Notes under the pieces: generated by a model
What the model was told of the DNA's origin: nothing
The model's input: the letters and a program-made list of their open reading frames with translations, nothing else
The model's database searches: none
Program-made: the position numbers and the translations under genes
Source: Microvirga guangxiensis
Lineage (GTDB): Bacteria > Pseudomonadota > Alphaproteobacteria > Rhizobiales > Beijerinckiaceae
DNA length: 64,000 nt
Direction of reading: 5' to 3'
NCBI RefSeq assembly: GCF_900102135.1
Contig: NZ_FMVJ01000003.1
Location: 248,001 to 312,000 of the forward strand
Part shown: positions 24,706-32,927 of the stretch, in pieces
How positions within the stretch are numbered: the stretch's first letter is position 1
Layout: every line of letters starts with the position of its first letter

Positions 24706-25926
24706 ATGCATGAGCGTTTGATGACGCAGCCGCATGCCCTCCGTACGCCTTCCAAGGCCACTTCCCAAAAGCCGCTTCTCATCTGTTTCTCCCATCTTCG
24801 GTGGGATTTTGTCTGGCAGCGCCCGCAACATCTGCTGAGCCGCGCGGCCAAGCATTACGATGTGCTGATCATCGAAGAGCCGATCTTCAAGGCGGACATC
24901 CAGCCGCATATGGATGTGAGCAGCCGTCCTCAGGGCGTCACCATTGCTGTTCCAATGCTCCCTGAAGGCCTTTCGCATGAAGATGTCATCGCTGAGCAGC
25001 ATGACCTCATCGAGGGGTTGATCGGGCGTGAATCCAATGGCTCGCGCGTGTTCTGGTACTACACGCCCATGGCAATGGCCTTCACCAGCGATTTCGAGTG
25101 CGAGCTGTGCATCTACGACAATATGGACGAGCTGTCTCTGTTCCGTGGCGCCTCGCAGCAATTGCTCGATCTTGAAAACGCGCTTTTCTCACGCTGCGAT
25201 CTGGTCTTCACGGGCGGCATGAGCCTTTACGAGGCGAAGAAGAGCCGTCACCGCAGCGTTCACGGCTTCCCGTCCTCCATCGATTTCAACCATTTCTCTC
25301 AGGCTCGTTCCATTCGCCAGGACCCACTGGACCAGGCGCATATTCCGCATCCGCGCCTCGGCTTCTTCGGCGTCGTGGATGAGCGCATGGATATCGATCT
25401 TCTGGCAGAAGTCGCCGATCTGCGCCCCGATTGGCAGTTCGTCATGATCGGTCCGGTGGTGAAGATCGACCCCGCCACCCTTCCGCAGCGGCCTAATATC
25501 CATTGGCTTGGCGGCAAGGATTACAAGGAACTGCCGCATTATCTCTCCGGCTGGGACGTAGGCTTCATGAACTTTGCCTTGAATGAAGCTACGAAGTTCA
25601 TCAGCCCGACGAAGACGCCTGAGTTCCTGGCCGCCGGCGTTCCCGTGGTTTCAACAGCCATCACCGATGTGGTGAAGCCTTACGGCGAAAAGGGTCTCGT
25701 CGAGATCGCCCGCAATGCAGAGGAAGTCGTCGCCAAGGTCGAAATGATGCTTGCCCGGCCGAAAGATGCGTGGCTCGCCAAGGTCGATCGGCATCTCGCT
25801 CAGGGCTCTTGGGACAAGACCTGGGGCGCCATGCACAAGCTCATGCTCGATGTGACGGGCGATACGGCTTCTGAGCGTCCGGCTGCTGCCTCCCTTCCTC
25901 TTTACGCCACCACGCCTGCGGAGTGA
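24706..25926 (+). CDS. family 1-like glycosyltransferase of the sugar island
   Basis: A 406-residue GT-B glycosyltransferase without membrane helices. N-terminal acceptor domain: PLLICFSHLRWDFVWQRPQH, a signature of transferases close to TuaH-like cell-surface polysaccharide enzymes. The C-terminal donor domain contains RLGFFGVVDERMD, WLGGKDYKELP and KTPEFLAAGVPVVST, the last being the nucleotide-sugar pocket. It is probably a peripheral inner-membrane enzyme building a surface glycan. It ends 5 bases before glf, so both are in one operon behind the EcfG-type promoter. The glycan is unknown; a galactofuranose-containing one is a reasonable guess given glf. Confidence 0.85.
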   Translation: MHERLMTQPHALRTPSKATSQKPLLICFSHLRWDFVWQRPQHLLSRAAKHYDVLIIEEPIFKADIQPHMDVSSRPQGVTIAVPMLPEGLSHEDVIAEQHDLIEGLIGRESNGSRVFWYYTPMAMAFTSDFECELCIYDNMDELSLFRGASQQLLDLENALFSRCDLVFTGGMSLYEAKKSRHRSVHGFPSSIDFNHFSQARSIRQDPLDQAHIPHPRLGFFGVVDERMDIDLLAEVADLRPDWQFVMIGPVVKIDPATLPQRPNIHWLGGKDYKELPHYLSGWDVGFMNFALNEATKFISPTKTPEFLAAGVPVVSTAITDVVKPYGEKGLVEIARNAEEVVAKVEMMLARPKDAWLAKVDRHLAQGSWDKTWGAMHKLMLDVTGDTASERPAAASLPLYATTPAE

Positions 25927-25931
25927 TCTGA

Positions 25932-27086
25932 ATGTACGACTGGCTGATTGTCGGCGCCGGCTTCGCGGGAAGCGTGCTGGCCGAGCGTCTTGCAACCGAG
26001 CGCAACGAACGCGTCCTGCTTATCGACCGCCGCAACCATATCGGTGGCAATGCATACGACCGATACGACGACGATGGTCTGCTGATCCATCAGTATGGGC
26101 CGCATATCTTCCACACCAACTCGAAGCAGATTTTCGACTATCTTTCCCGCTTCACCGAGTGGCGCTTCTATGAGCACCGGGTGCTGGCTGAGGTGGACGG
26201 TATGCAGGTGCCGATCCCCATCAACCTCGACACGGTCAACAAGCTCTATGGCCTGAACCTCACATCCGAACAGCTCCAGGAATGGTTCGCGGAGCGGGCG
26301 GAAAAGATCGGCGAGATCAGGACATCGGAAGATGTGGTGGTCTCCGCCGTGGGCCGAGAACTCTACGAAAAGTTCTTCCGCGGCTATACGCGCAAGCAAT
26401 GGGGCCTCGATCCATCCGAACTCGACAAGTCCGTGACCTCACGCGTGCCCACCCGCACGAACCGGGACGATCGTTACTTTGCAGACGAGTTCCAGTTCAT
26501 GCCGAAGAACGGCTACACGCGGATGTTCGAGAAGATGGTGACCCATCCGAACATTCATATCATGACGCAGACGGATTATGAGGACGTGAAGCATATCGTC
26601 CCGCATCGGCGCGTCATCTATACGGGTCCTATCGATGAGTATTTTAATTATCAGTTCGGAAAGCTGCCCTACCGTTCTCTGCGCTTCGAACATGTCACCC
26701 TCGACAAGCCCTGGCATCAATCCGTCGGGGTGGTGAACTACCCGCAGACCCAGGATTATACGCGTGTGACGGAATACAAGCACCTCACGGGCCAGGAGCA
26801 CACCAAGACGGCCCTGACTTACGAGTACCCATCAGCCGAAGGCGACCCCTACTATCCCATTCCGAAGCCGGAGAATCAGGAGCTCTTCAAGAAATACGAG
26901 CGCCTGGCCCTTGCGACACCTGACGTATGGTTTGTGGGGCGTCTGGCGACGTACCGCTACTACAACATGGACCAGATCGTCGGCCAAGCTCTTGCCACTT
27001 TCCGGCGTATCAACGAGTCATTGCCTGTCGATGCCGATACCACGGCCGTCAAGGTTATGTCGTCCTCCGCGGCTCTGGTGTCATGA
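25932..27086 (+). CDS. glf: UDP-galactopyranose mutase
   Basis: A 384-residue flavoenzyme that interconverts UDP-galactopyranose and UDP-galactofuranose. Signatures: FAD motif LIVGAGFAGSVLAERLA, RRNHIGGNAYD, HQYGPHIFHTNS, the active-site region GYTRKQWGLDPSEL, and the C-terminal GRLATYRYYNMDQ. Length and residues match active bacterial Glf. It provides galactofuranose donors for surface polysaccharides; the upstream glycosyltransferase in the same operon is a likely user. The ATG follows the previous stop by 5 bases. Confidence 0.96.
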   Translation: MYDWLIVGAGFAGSVLAERLATERNERVLLIDRRNHIGGNAYDRYDDDGLLIHQYGPHIFHTNSKQIFDYLSRFTEWRFYEHRVLAEVDGMQVPIPINLDTVNKLYGLNLTSEQLQEWFAERAEKIGEIRTSEDVVVSAVGRELYEKFFRGYTRKQWGLDPSELDKSVTSRVPTRTNRDDRYFADEFQFMPKNGYTRMFEKMVTHPNIHIMTQTDYEDVKHIVPHRRVIYTGPIDEYFNYQFGKLPYRSLRFEHVTLDKPWHQSVGVVNYPQTQDYTRVTEYKHLTGQEHTKTALTYEYPSAEGDPYYPIPKPENQELFKKYERLALATPDVWFVGRLATYRYYNMDQIVGQALATFRRINESLPVDADTTAVKVMSSSAALVS

Positions 27087-27170
27087 CACCAGAGCTCTAT
27101 CGAAATCCGCCGAACAATCCGCAATGAGAAAGGTTTGTGAGAGCTGACATAAGATAGCTTGGAGCTAATG

Positions 27171-29342
27171 ATGAAGCGACCCCTGGAGCTTTGGGGCGGT
27201 ATTGAGTGCACTGTCGCGCGTGTTGGCGACGAGTACCGCGATCAGGGCCTGGAGACCGGATACAGCGACCGCATCGAGGATCTCGACCGGATCGCCGAAC
27301 TCGGCATCCGCACGCTGCGCCATCCGGTTCTTTGGGAGACAATTTCTCCCGAGAGTCCGGACCGTACGGACTTCACCTGGCACGATGAGCGCCTGACAAG
27401 ATTACAGGAGCTCGGCATTCGCGCCATTGCGGGCCTATGCCATCACGGCAGCGGACCACATTACACCCATATGCTCGATCCGGCTTGGCCCGAACTGCTC
27501 GCGCGCCATGCCGCCAATGTAGCCGAGCGCTACCCGCATCTCGACCTTTATACTCCGGTCAACGAGCCGCTCACCACGGCACGCTTTTCAGGTCTTTATG
27601 GCCATTGGTATCCGCATGGCACGAGTTACGAGGCGTTTCTCAAGATCCTCGTGAACGAGTGCAAGGCCACGGTTCTGTCCATGCGCGCGATCCGGAAGGT
27701 TCGTCCCGACGCCCAGCTTGTGCAGACGGACGACATGGGCAAGACCTTCTCGACCCCGTTGCTGGCCTATCAGGCCGAGCATGAGAACCAGCGCCGGTTC
27801 CTGGGGTTCGACCTCCTGTGCGGCATGGTGGATCGAAACCATCCCTGGTGGGAGATAATGCTGAGATCCGGGGTCAGCGAAGCAGATCTTGAATTTCTCC
27901 TGGAAGGCGACGCCGCCCCGGACATCATCGGCATTAATCATTACCTCACGAGCGAGCGCTATCTCGACGAGAATATGAAGCGCTACCCCGAGCATCATTG
28001 GGGTGGGAACGGGCAGCATCGATATGCGGATGCCGAAGCGGTGCGCATGCCATTGCCCGCCAAGGAACTGGGCCCCGCGGCCCGTCTGCGCGAAGTCTGG
28101 GAGCGCTACAAACGCCCGATAGCGGTCACGGAAGCCCACCATGGCAGTTCTCGCGACGATCAATTGCGCTGGCTGATGGAGGTTTGGAACGACGTTGAGA
28201 CATTGAGGAACGAGGGGGCCGACATTCGCGCCGTGACCATCTGGTCGCTTTTCGGCGCGGTGGATTGGAACAGCCTGCTCACGCGGCGAAACGGGTTCTA
28301 TGAGCCTGGTCCGTTCGATGTGCGAGCGCCCGAACCTCGACGCACGGCGTTGGCTCATGCGGCTGAGGCGCTGGCGAAAACCGGAATCTACGATCACCCG
28401 GTTCTCGACCGGGCTGGCTGGTGGAAGCGAGATATCCGTTTCTATAAACGTCCAGCCAAACAATCGAGATCGTGCTGGCTCGCGGACGAGCCGCGTCAGC
28501 TGTTGATCACGGGCGTCACCGGAACGCTGGGCCGTGCCTTCTCGCGGCTTGCGGAATTCCGCGGTCTCAACCATTCGCTGCTTTCCCGCCACGACATGGA
28601 TATTGCGGATCCAAAAAGCGTCAGGAAAGCCTTGCGATGCCACAGACCCTGGGCGGTCATCAACACGGCCGGTTATGTGCGCGTGTCGGAGGCGGAGAAC
28701 GATGCGAAAGCCTGCTTCCGCGAAAACACGGTCGGTGCGGAGGTTCTCGCGAAAATCTGCGCGGATCTTGGAATTCCCATTGTGACGTTTTCGTCCGATC
28801 TCGTCTTCGACGGCACGCTCGACAGACCTTATGTGGAAAGCGACGAAGTCAACCCCACTACGGTTTACGGCGCCAGCAAGGCCGAGGCGGAGCAACGGGT
28901 CATGGCCGCCCATGACAAGGCCCTGATCATCCGCACGAGCGCCTTCTTCGGCCCATGGGACCGCTACAACTTCGTGTGGTCGATCCTCAATACCTTGAGC
29001 AAGGGGGAAGGAGTCGAAGCCAGCGTTGATGTGGTATCGCCCACTTACGTGCCCGATCTCGTCAACACTGCACTCGATCTTCTGATCGATGGTGGAACCG
29101 GCATCTGGCACATGGCGAATATCGGCGAGATGTCATGGCGCGATCTGGCTGCACAAGCTGCCGAACGGGCCGGATTCGACCCTGCCCTTGTTCGCTGCGC
29201 GGGAGATGTCCCGATGCTGAAAACGGCGCTCACGACCGAACGCGGCATCCTCATGCCCCGTCTTGAGACGGCTCTCGACAGGTTCTTCATCGACAGCGAG
29301 GTGGATTGGTCGGAGGCAGGCCTCAAGGTGGCTGCCGAGTAA
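27171..29342 (+). CDS. fusion of GH1-like glycosidase and RmlD-like sugar-nucleotide reductase
   Basis: 723 residues in two domains. Residues 1 to about 420 resemble family 1 glycosidases: acid/base Glu in YTPVNEPL and nucleophile Glu in IAVTEAHHG, with DIIGINHYLTSERY between. From about residue 440 a Rossmann domain of the dTDP-4-dehydrorhamnose reductase (RmlD) type follows: LITGVTGTLGRAFSRL, VINTAGYVRVSEAE, SSDLVFDGT and the catalytic Tyr-x3-Lys in VYGASKAEAE. RmlD makes dTDP-L-rhamnose; the function of a fused glycosidase is unclear. The start was set at the ATG with GGAG 6 bases upstream; two earlier in-frame starts are poorer. It follows glf by 84 bases and ends at a strong terminator. 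Confidence 0.87.
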   Translation: MKRPLELWGGIECTVARVGDEYRDQGLETGYSDRIEDLDRIAELGIRTLRHPVLWETISPESPDRTDFTWHDERLTRLQELGIRAIAGLCHHGSGPHYTHMLDPAWPELLARHAANVAERYPHLDLYTPVNEPLTTARFSGLYGHWYPHGTSYEAFLKILVNECKATVLSMRAIRKVRPDAQLVQTDDMGKTFSTPLLAYQAEHENQRRFLGFDLLCGMVDRNHPWWEIMLRSGVSEADLEFLLEGDAAPDIIGINHYLTSERYLDENMKRYPEHHWGGNGQHRYADAEAVRMPLPAKELGPAARLREVWERYKRPIAVTEAHHGSSRDDQLRWLMEVWNDVETLRNEGADIRAVTIWSLFGAVDWNSLLTRRNGFYEPGPFDVRAPEPRRTALAHAAEALAKTGIYDHPVLDRAGWWKRDIRFYKRPAKQSRSCWLADEPRQLLITGVTGTLGRAFSRLAEFRGLNHSLLSRHDMDIADPKSVRKALRCHRPWAVINTAGYVRVSEAENDAKACFRENTVGAEVLAKICADLGIPIVTFSSDLVFDGTLDRPYVESDEVNPTTVYGASKAEAEQRVMAAHDKALIIRTSAFFGPWDRYNFVWSILNTLSKGEGVEASVDVVSPTYVPDLVNTALDLLIDGGTGIWHMANIGEMSWRDLAAQAAERAGFDPALVRCAGDVPMLKTALTTERGILMPRLETALDRFFIDSEVDWSEAGLKVAAE

Positions 29343-29363
29343 AGGCTTTTATCCTATATCGCA

Positions 29364-29402
29364 AAGAAAGCGGCGCGGAGATGATCCGCGCCGCTTTCTT
29401 TT
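29364..29402. terminator. bidirectional rho-independent terminator
   Basis: A perfect 16-bp inverted repeat, AAAGAAAGCGGCGCGG with its complement, around a 7-base loop, flanked by A-rich and T-rich edges on both sides. It lies between the convergent GH1-RmlD and GH2 genes and should stop transcription from both directions. Confidence 0.9.
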
Positions 29403-29417
29403 GAGATCGATCAAGTC

Positions 29418-32168
29418 TTAAGCCGCAGCTTCCGCTGCACGCACCGCTTCCTCGAGACGCGCGGCCCGGGATTCGACTGCGAGTTCCACAAGAGCATCCG
29501 TCAGAATGGTGGCCGTCGGATCGGCCAGTGGTGCGTCGCGCAGCAGGCGCAGCGTGGAGGCAACAAGGCGGCCGCGTCCGTAGGACCGCTCGACACCGAG
29601 CGCTACGGGTTTGTGGATCCAGCCGACCACGAGACCGGCGAAGACGCGGGCCTGGAAGTCGAGCAGGTTGCAGCCAGAGATCACGAAATCGGGCAGCACC
29701 CGGTCCATGGTCTCATCGAGCAGCGGTCCTGACGGGAAGCGCGAGAAGTGCCCTGCACGACGCAGCCAGCCGAAGGAGGACGCCCAGTCGCCGGACCACA
29801 GGGTGCCATGACGCGTCTGCACCTTCACCGCCTGCCAATGCGGGAAGAATGGATAGAGACTCATATCCGTTTCCGGCAGAAGGAGGAGCTTCGCACCGGC
29901 ACGCACATGATCGGCGATCGCCTTGTCATGCGTGCGAGAGACGATCAGCGTCGATTCCTCAAACGCACGGGCCAGGGTATAGCCGAGAGCACGGAAGTGC
30001 TCGCGAATGTCCTCGTCGGGCGACCATACCAGTTCCCGGACATGCACAGGCTTTGCACGTTTCGGATGGATGGCGATGTCGTGATGATTGTGGGCAATCA
30101 GAGCGCCATCGGGTCCGCGAAGATCGAAACTGATACGCCGCAGGGAAGGCTCGTCCATCTCAGGGACCCGCACCTCGACACGGCCGAGATCGAATACGTC
30201 CGGTGCTTCGATACGCGGCAGGGTGATCTGCTGCGTCTCGTTGTTGAGCGTGATCTCAAGCGTGCAGTTTTCCAGCACCGGGCCGGCGCCATGTGCGACA
30301 GCCAAGTCGAGGGCGATTGTCTCACCGACCCAATAGGAAGCACGCTCCCATTTCGGCACGATCACCGTGTCGGAATTGATGATGTGGAAGAGCTCGTGGA
30401 ACACGCGCGGATTGCGGCGCATGTCGAGAAGACCGTTCGATTCCCAATGGCAATCATGGAGCTCGGTGATCACATAGCCGGCGAGATTCGGCTTCCGGCG
30501 CATGGATTCGACTTCGTATTTCAGCGCACGGAACTGCTGCCACTGCGCAGCAATCACGAAACGCCGCAAGTCACCGAACACACGGTCCAGGCTCCAGTCC
30601 GAGAAGCGGTTCTCGACACCGTGGGCATACATGACGCCCTCGCCCCAGTCGTGGCCCGTCTCGAACCACCAGGGCTCCTCGCCATTGGCATCGCGCAGAT
30701 CCTTTGGATAGGGCAGGCCCCAATTGCCAAACTCCGAGCACATGAGAGGCTCGCGGCCGGTAATCACGGCATCGCCATGGGGCGAGTAGAGCCAGGATGC
30801 ACGGCTCGACAGCTCGTCCACGAACTGGTCCCACTGCGCTCTGTGATCGGGATAGGCGGCATAGAAGTGATAATCCGCAATATCGGATTCCACGTGGAAG
30901 CTCGGCGCGAGCGGCGAGTTGTCGACGACGAGGCGAGTCGGATCGTAGGCCTTGAGCCACGCAAACGTGCGCTTGAGCCAGTCGCGGTGATCCGCGTCGT
31001 TGACGAGGTCGACGCCCCAGTTCTCGTTGATGATCGTCCAGATGATGATCGACGGGTGGTTGCCGTCGCGGTCGACGATGCCTTTGAGGAGCTTTTCCTT
31101 GCGGCCCCGCGAGCGATCGGTGGCCATGCCGCCGTTGGGCAGCTCCGTCCAGATCAATACACCCATGCGATCCGCTACCTCATAATAGCGAGGGTCCGCT
31201 GCCTTGATGTGGCAACGCAGGCAGTTGAGGCCAAGCTCTTTCGCCTTGCGGAACTGATCCTCCAAAAACTCCACCGACGGCACGGTGCAGATCGTGTCCG
31301 GGTAGTAATCCTGGTCGAGGGCGGAGCGCAGATAGAGAGGTTCGCCGTTGAGATAGAACTTGCCGTTCCGGGTTTCGATGGTGCGAAAACCGAAATTGTC
31401 GGTGATCTCGTCCTTCACATCGCCGGCGCGCATGAGCTGCAGGCGAATGCGGTAGAGGTTCGGATGATCGGGCGACCACGGCTGCACGTCCGGCACTGTC
31501 AGCTCGAAGGGCATGCTGGTGACGCCTACCTGCGTCTCGTGCACCTCGTCGACGACGATGGCGCCGGAAGGATCCGTGACTTCGATGCGGATCTGCGTTG
31601 CATCCATCAAGGGACGAGCGAAGAAGACGCCGGACGCCACATGGCCCGTGGCAAGGTTCGGCACCAAGCGCACGCGATTCATATGATCGGGGATGCGGCG
31701 CTCCAGATAAACAGGCTGCCAGATGCCTGAAAGTGGCCCGTACCAGCTCTGCTTTCCGAACGGGATTTCAGCAAAGGGCGAATCCGGGAATTCGGCAGGA
31801 TTGTCGGTGGGGGAATCCACGCGCACCTTGATCTCGTTCGGTCCCGGCTTGAGGTGGGGGGTCACGTCGAACGAGAAGGGAAGGAAACCGCCTTCGTTAT
31901 GGCCGACCGCCTCGCCGTTGATGAAAACCTTCGTGTTGTGAAAGACGGCGCCAAAGCGGATCCAGATGCTGTCGTGCAGCCACGCTTCGTCGATCTCGAT
32001 GGTTCTGCGATAGATCCCGATGCCTGCGCGCATGCGCAGGTCGGAAAACTGAGCCTGCCAGGGACTCGGCACCATGATCTGGCGAACCTCCGCCGGGCCC
32101 GACAGACGATCGTCGGCCACGTGCAAAAATTCCCAAGCCCCGTCCAGACTGATGCGATTGTCCTGCAT
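29418..32168 (-). CDS. glycoside hydrolase family 2 enzyme (beta-galactosidase/glucuronidase type)
   Basis: A 916-residue GH2 enzyme, without signal peptide and so probably cytoplasmic. It opens with the sugar-binding jelly-roll domain (GAWEFLHV, GIGIYRRTIEI, GPLSGIWQPVYLE), then an immunoglobulin-like domain, then the TIM barrel with acid/base Glu in IIWTIINENWG and nucleophile Glu in LMCSEFGNWG; about 300 further residues are C-terminal accessory domains. It splits terminal beta-linked hexoses or uronic acids, with specificity not readable here. AAGGAG is 6 bases before the ATG. It is transcribed towards the GH1-RmlD gene and is the only minus-strand gene of the sugar island. Confidence 0.9.
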   Translation of the reverse strand: MQDNRISLDGAWEFLHVADDRLSGPAEVRQIMVPSPWQAQFSDLRMRAGIGIYRRTIEIDEAWLHDSIWIRFGAVFHNTKVFINGEAVGHNEGGFLPFSFDVTPHLKPGPNEIKVRVDSPTDNPAEFPDSPFAEIPFGKQSWYGPLSGIWQPVYLERRIPDHMNRVRLVPNLATGHVASGVFFARPLMDATQIRIEVTDPSGAIVVDEVHETQVGVTSMPFELTVPDVQPWSPDHPNLYRIRLQLMRAGDVKDEITDNFGFRTIETRNGKFYLNGEPLYLRSALDQDYYPDTICTVPSVEFLEDQFRKAKELGLNCLRCHIKAADPRYYEVADRMGVLIWTELPNGGMATDRSRGRKEKLLKGIVDRDGNHPSIIIWTIINENWGVDLVNDADHRDWLKRTFAWLKAYDPTRLVVDNSPLAPSFHVESDIADYHFYAAYPDHRAQWDQFVDELSSRASWLYSPHGDAVITGREPLMCSEFGNWGLPYPKDLRDANGEEPWWFETGHDWGEGVMYAHGVENRFSDWSLDRVFGDLRRFVIAAQWQQFRALKYEVESMRRKPNLAGYVITELHDCHWESNGLLDMRRNPRVFHELFHIINSDTVIVPKWERASYWVGETIALDLAVAHGAGPVLENCTLEITLNNETQQITLPRIEAPDVFDLGRVEVRVPEMDEPSLRRISFDLRGPDGALIAHNHHDIAIHPKRAKPVHVRELVWSPDEDIREHFRALGYTLARAFEESTLIVSRTHDKAIADHVRAGAKLLLLPETDMSLYPFFPHWQAVKVQTRHGTLWSGDWASSFGWLRRAGHFSRFPSGPLLDETMDRVLPDFVISGCNLLDFQARVFAGLVVGWIHKPVALGVERSYGRGRLVASTLRLLRDAPLADPTATILTDALVELAVESRAARLEEAVRAAEAAA

Positions 32169-32494
32169 GTTTTCTCCTTGAATTAGAGATTACCCAAGGG
32201 CGCCTAAGACGGCGAAAAAATGGCTGCGAGCCGGGATACGAATGCCGTTCCCGGGGGTGCGACAATCGATGCTTTCACGTCTGCCGGAACCATCGGTCCT
32301 CGTCCCTGAGATTGGGTTGGTGTTCCGTCGTGAACAACGGCGGAGTGCTTCAATGGATCCAAAAGGGAGAGCGTGACCTCGATATGATCTATCATCGAGG
32401 CTTGGCAGGAACCGCCCCCTCCATCCAGCGTTGCCCTGACAACGCAGAGCCTTGCCGCTCGCCCGACATTCCGCAGTTTCCAAAGAGGCTTGAG

Positions 32495-32782
32495 ATGGTT
32501 CAACAAATCCCCGACGATCGCGCCCGCCAAGGCGCTTCCGGCCGCCCGGTTCTGGGCGTTTTGCTCGGCTCATTGCTTCTGCTCGCCGTTGCAGTGGGCG
32601 GTTATTTGATCTGGGCAGGGGCACAATCGCCTGACGACCCTGGAACGGATGCTGCCCGCTCGGCCACCACCGGATCGACGACTGGCTCGTCCAACGCCAA
32701 CCCTACGGACAGGGTTTCGCCTGCCAACCCGGCTTATCCTGCCCCCAACGCGCAGCCATCCGCAAACCAGCCGGCACAATGA
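32495..32782 (+). CDS. small single-pass membrane protein with low-complexity tail
   Basis: 95 residues: a short polar N-terminus, one hydrophobic helix (VLGVLLGSLLLLAVAVGGYLIW, as VLGVLLG to GGYLIW), and an extracytoplasmic tail rich in Thr, Ser, Pro, Asn and Ala. The ATG with GAGG upstream is preferred over an in-frame start 180 bases earlier, whose product reads as random. No function is recognised. It ends at a strong terminator and so is likely its own transcription unit. Confidence 0.65.
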   Translation: MVQQIPDDRARQGASGRPVLGVLLGSLLLLAVAVGGYLIWAGAQSPDDPGTDAARSATTGSTTGSSNANPTDRVSPANPAYPAPNAQPSANQPAQ

Positions 32783-32803
32783 CAAGAGACTAAATTCTTC
32801 GAG

Positions 32804-32839
32804 AAAGCCTGGATGGTGGCCCGCCATCCAGGCTTTTTT
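32804..32839 (+). terminator. rho-independent terminator
   Basis: A perfect 13-bp stem, AAAGCCTGGATGG paired with its complement, around the 7-base loop TGGCCCG, ending in six T. It closes the preceding small membrane-protein gene. Confidence 0.92.
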
Positions 32840-32927
32840 GTTGCACTTCACTGGTCCGGCGGCGAGTTTTCGCCTTATTGATTCGCGAAAGAACCGACCC
32901 GAACGGGAATGCGATAAGGCGGACTGA

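Noticed and set aside
27588..29111. 507-codon minus-strand open frame opposite the GH1-RmlD gene
   Set aside because: Antisense to two recognised domains with catalytic residues; no supporting signal.
29748..31730. 660-codon plus-strand open frame opposite the GH2 gene
   Set aside because: Antisense to a complete GH2 enzyme; rich in Asp, His, Val and Arg as expected for the complement of GC-rich codons; no family resemblance.
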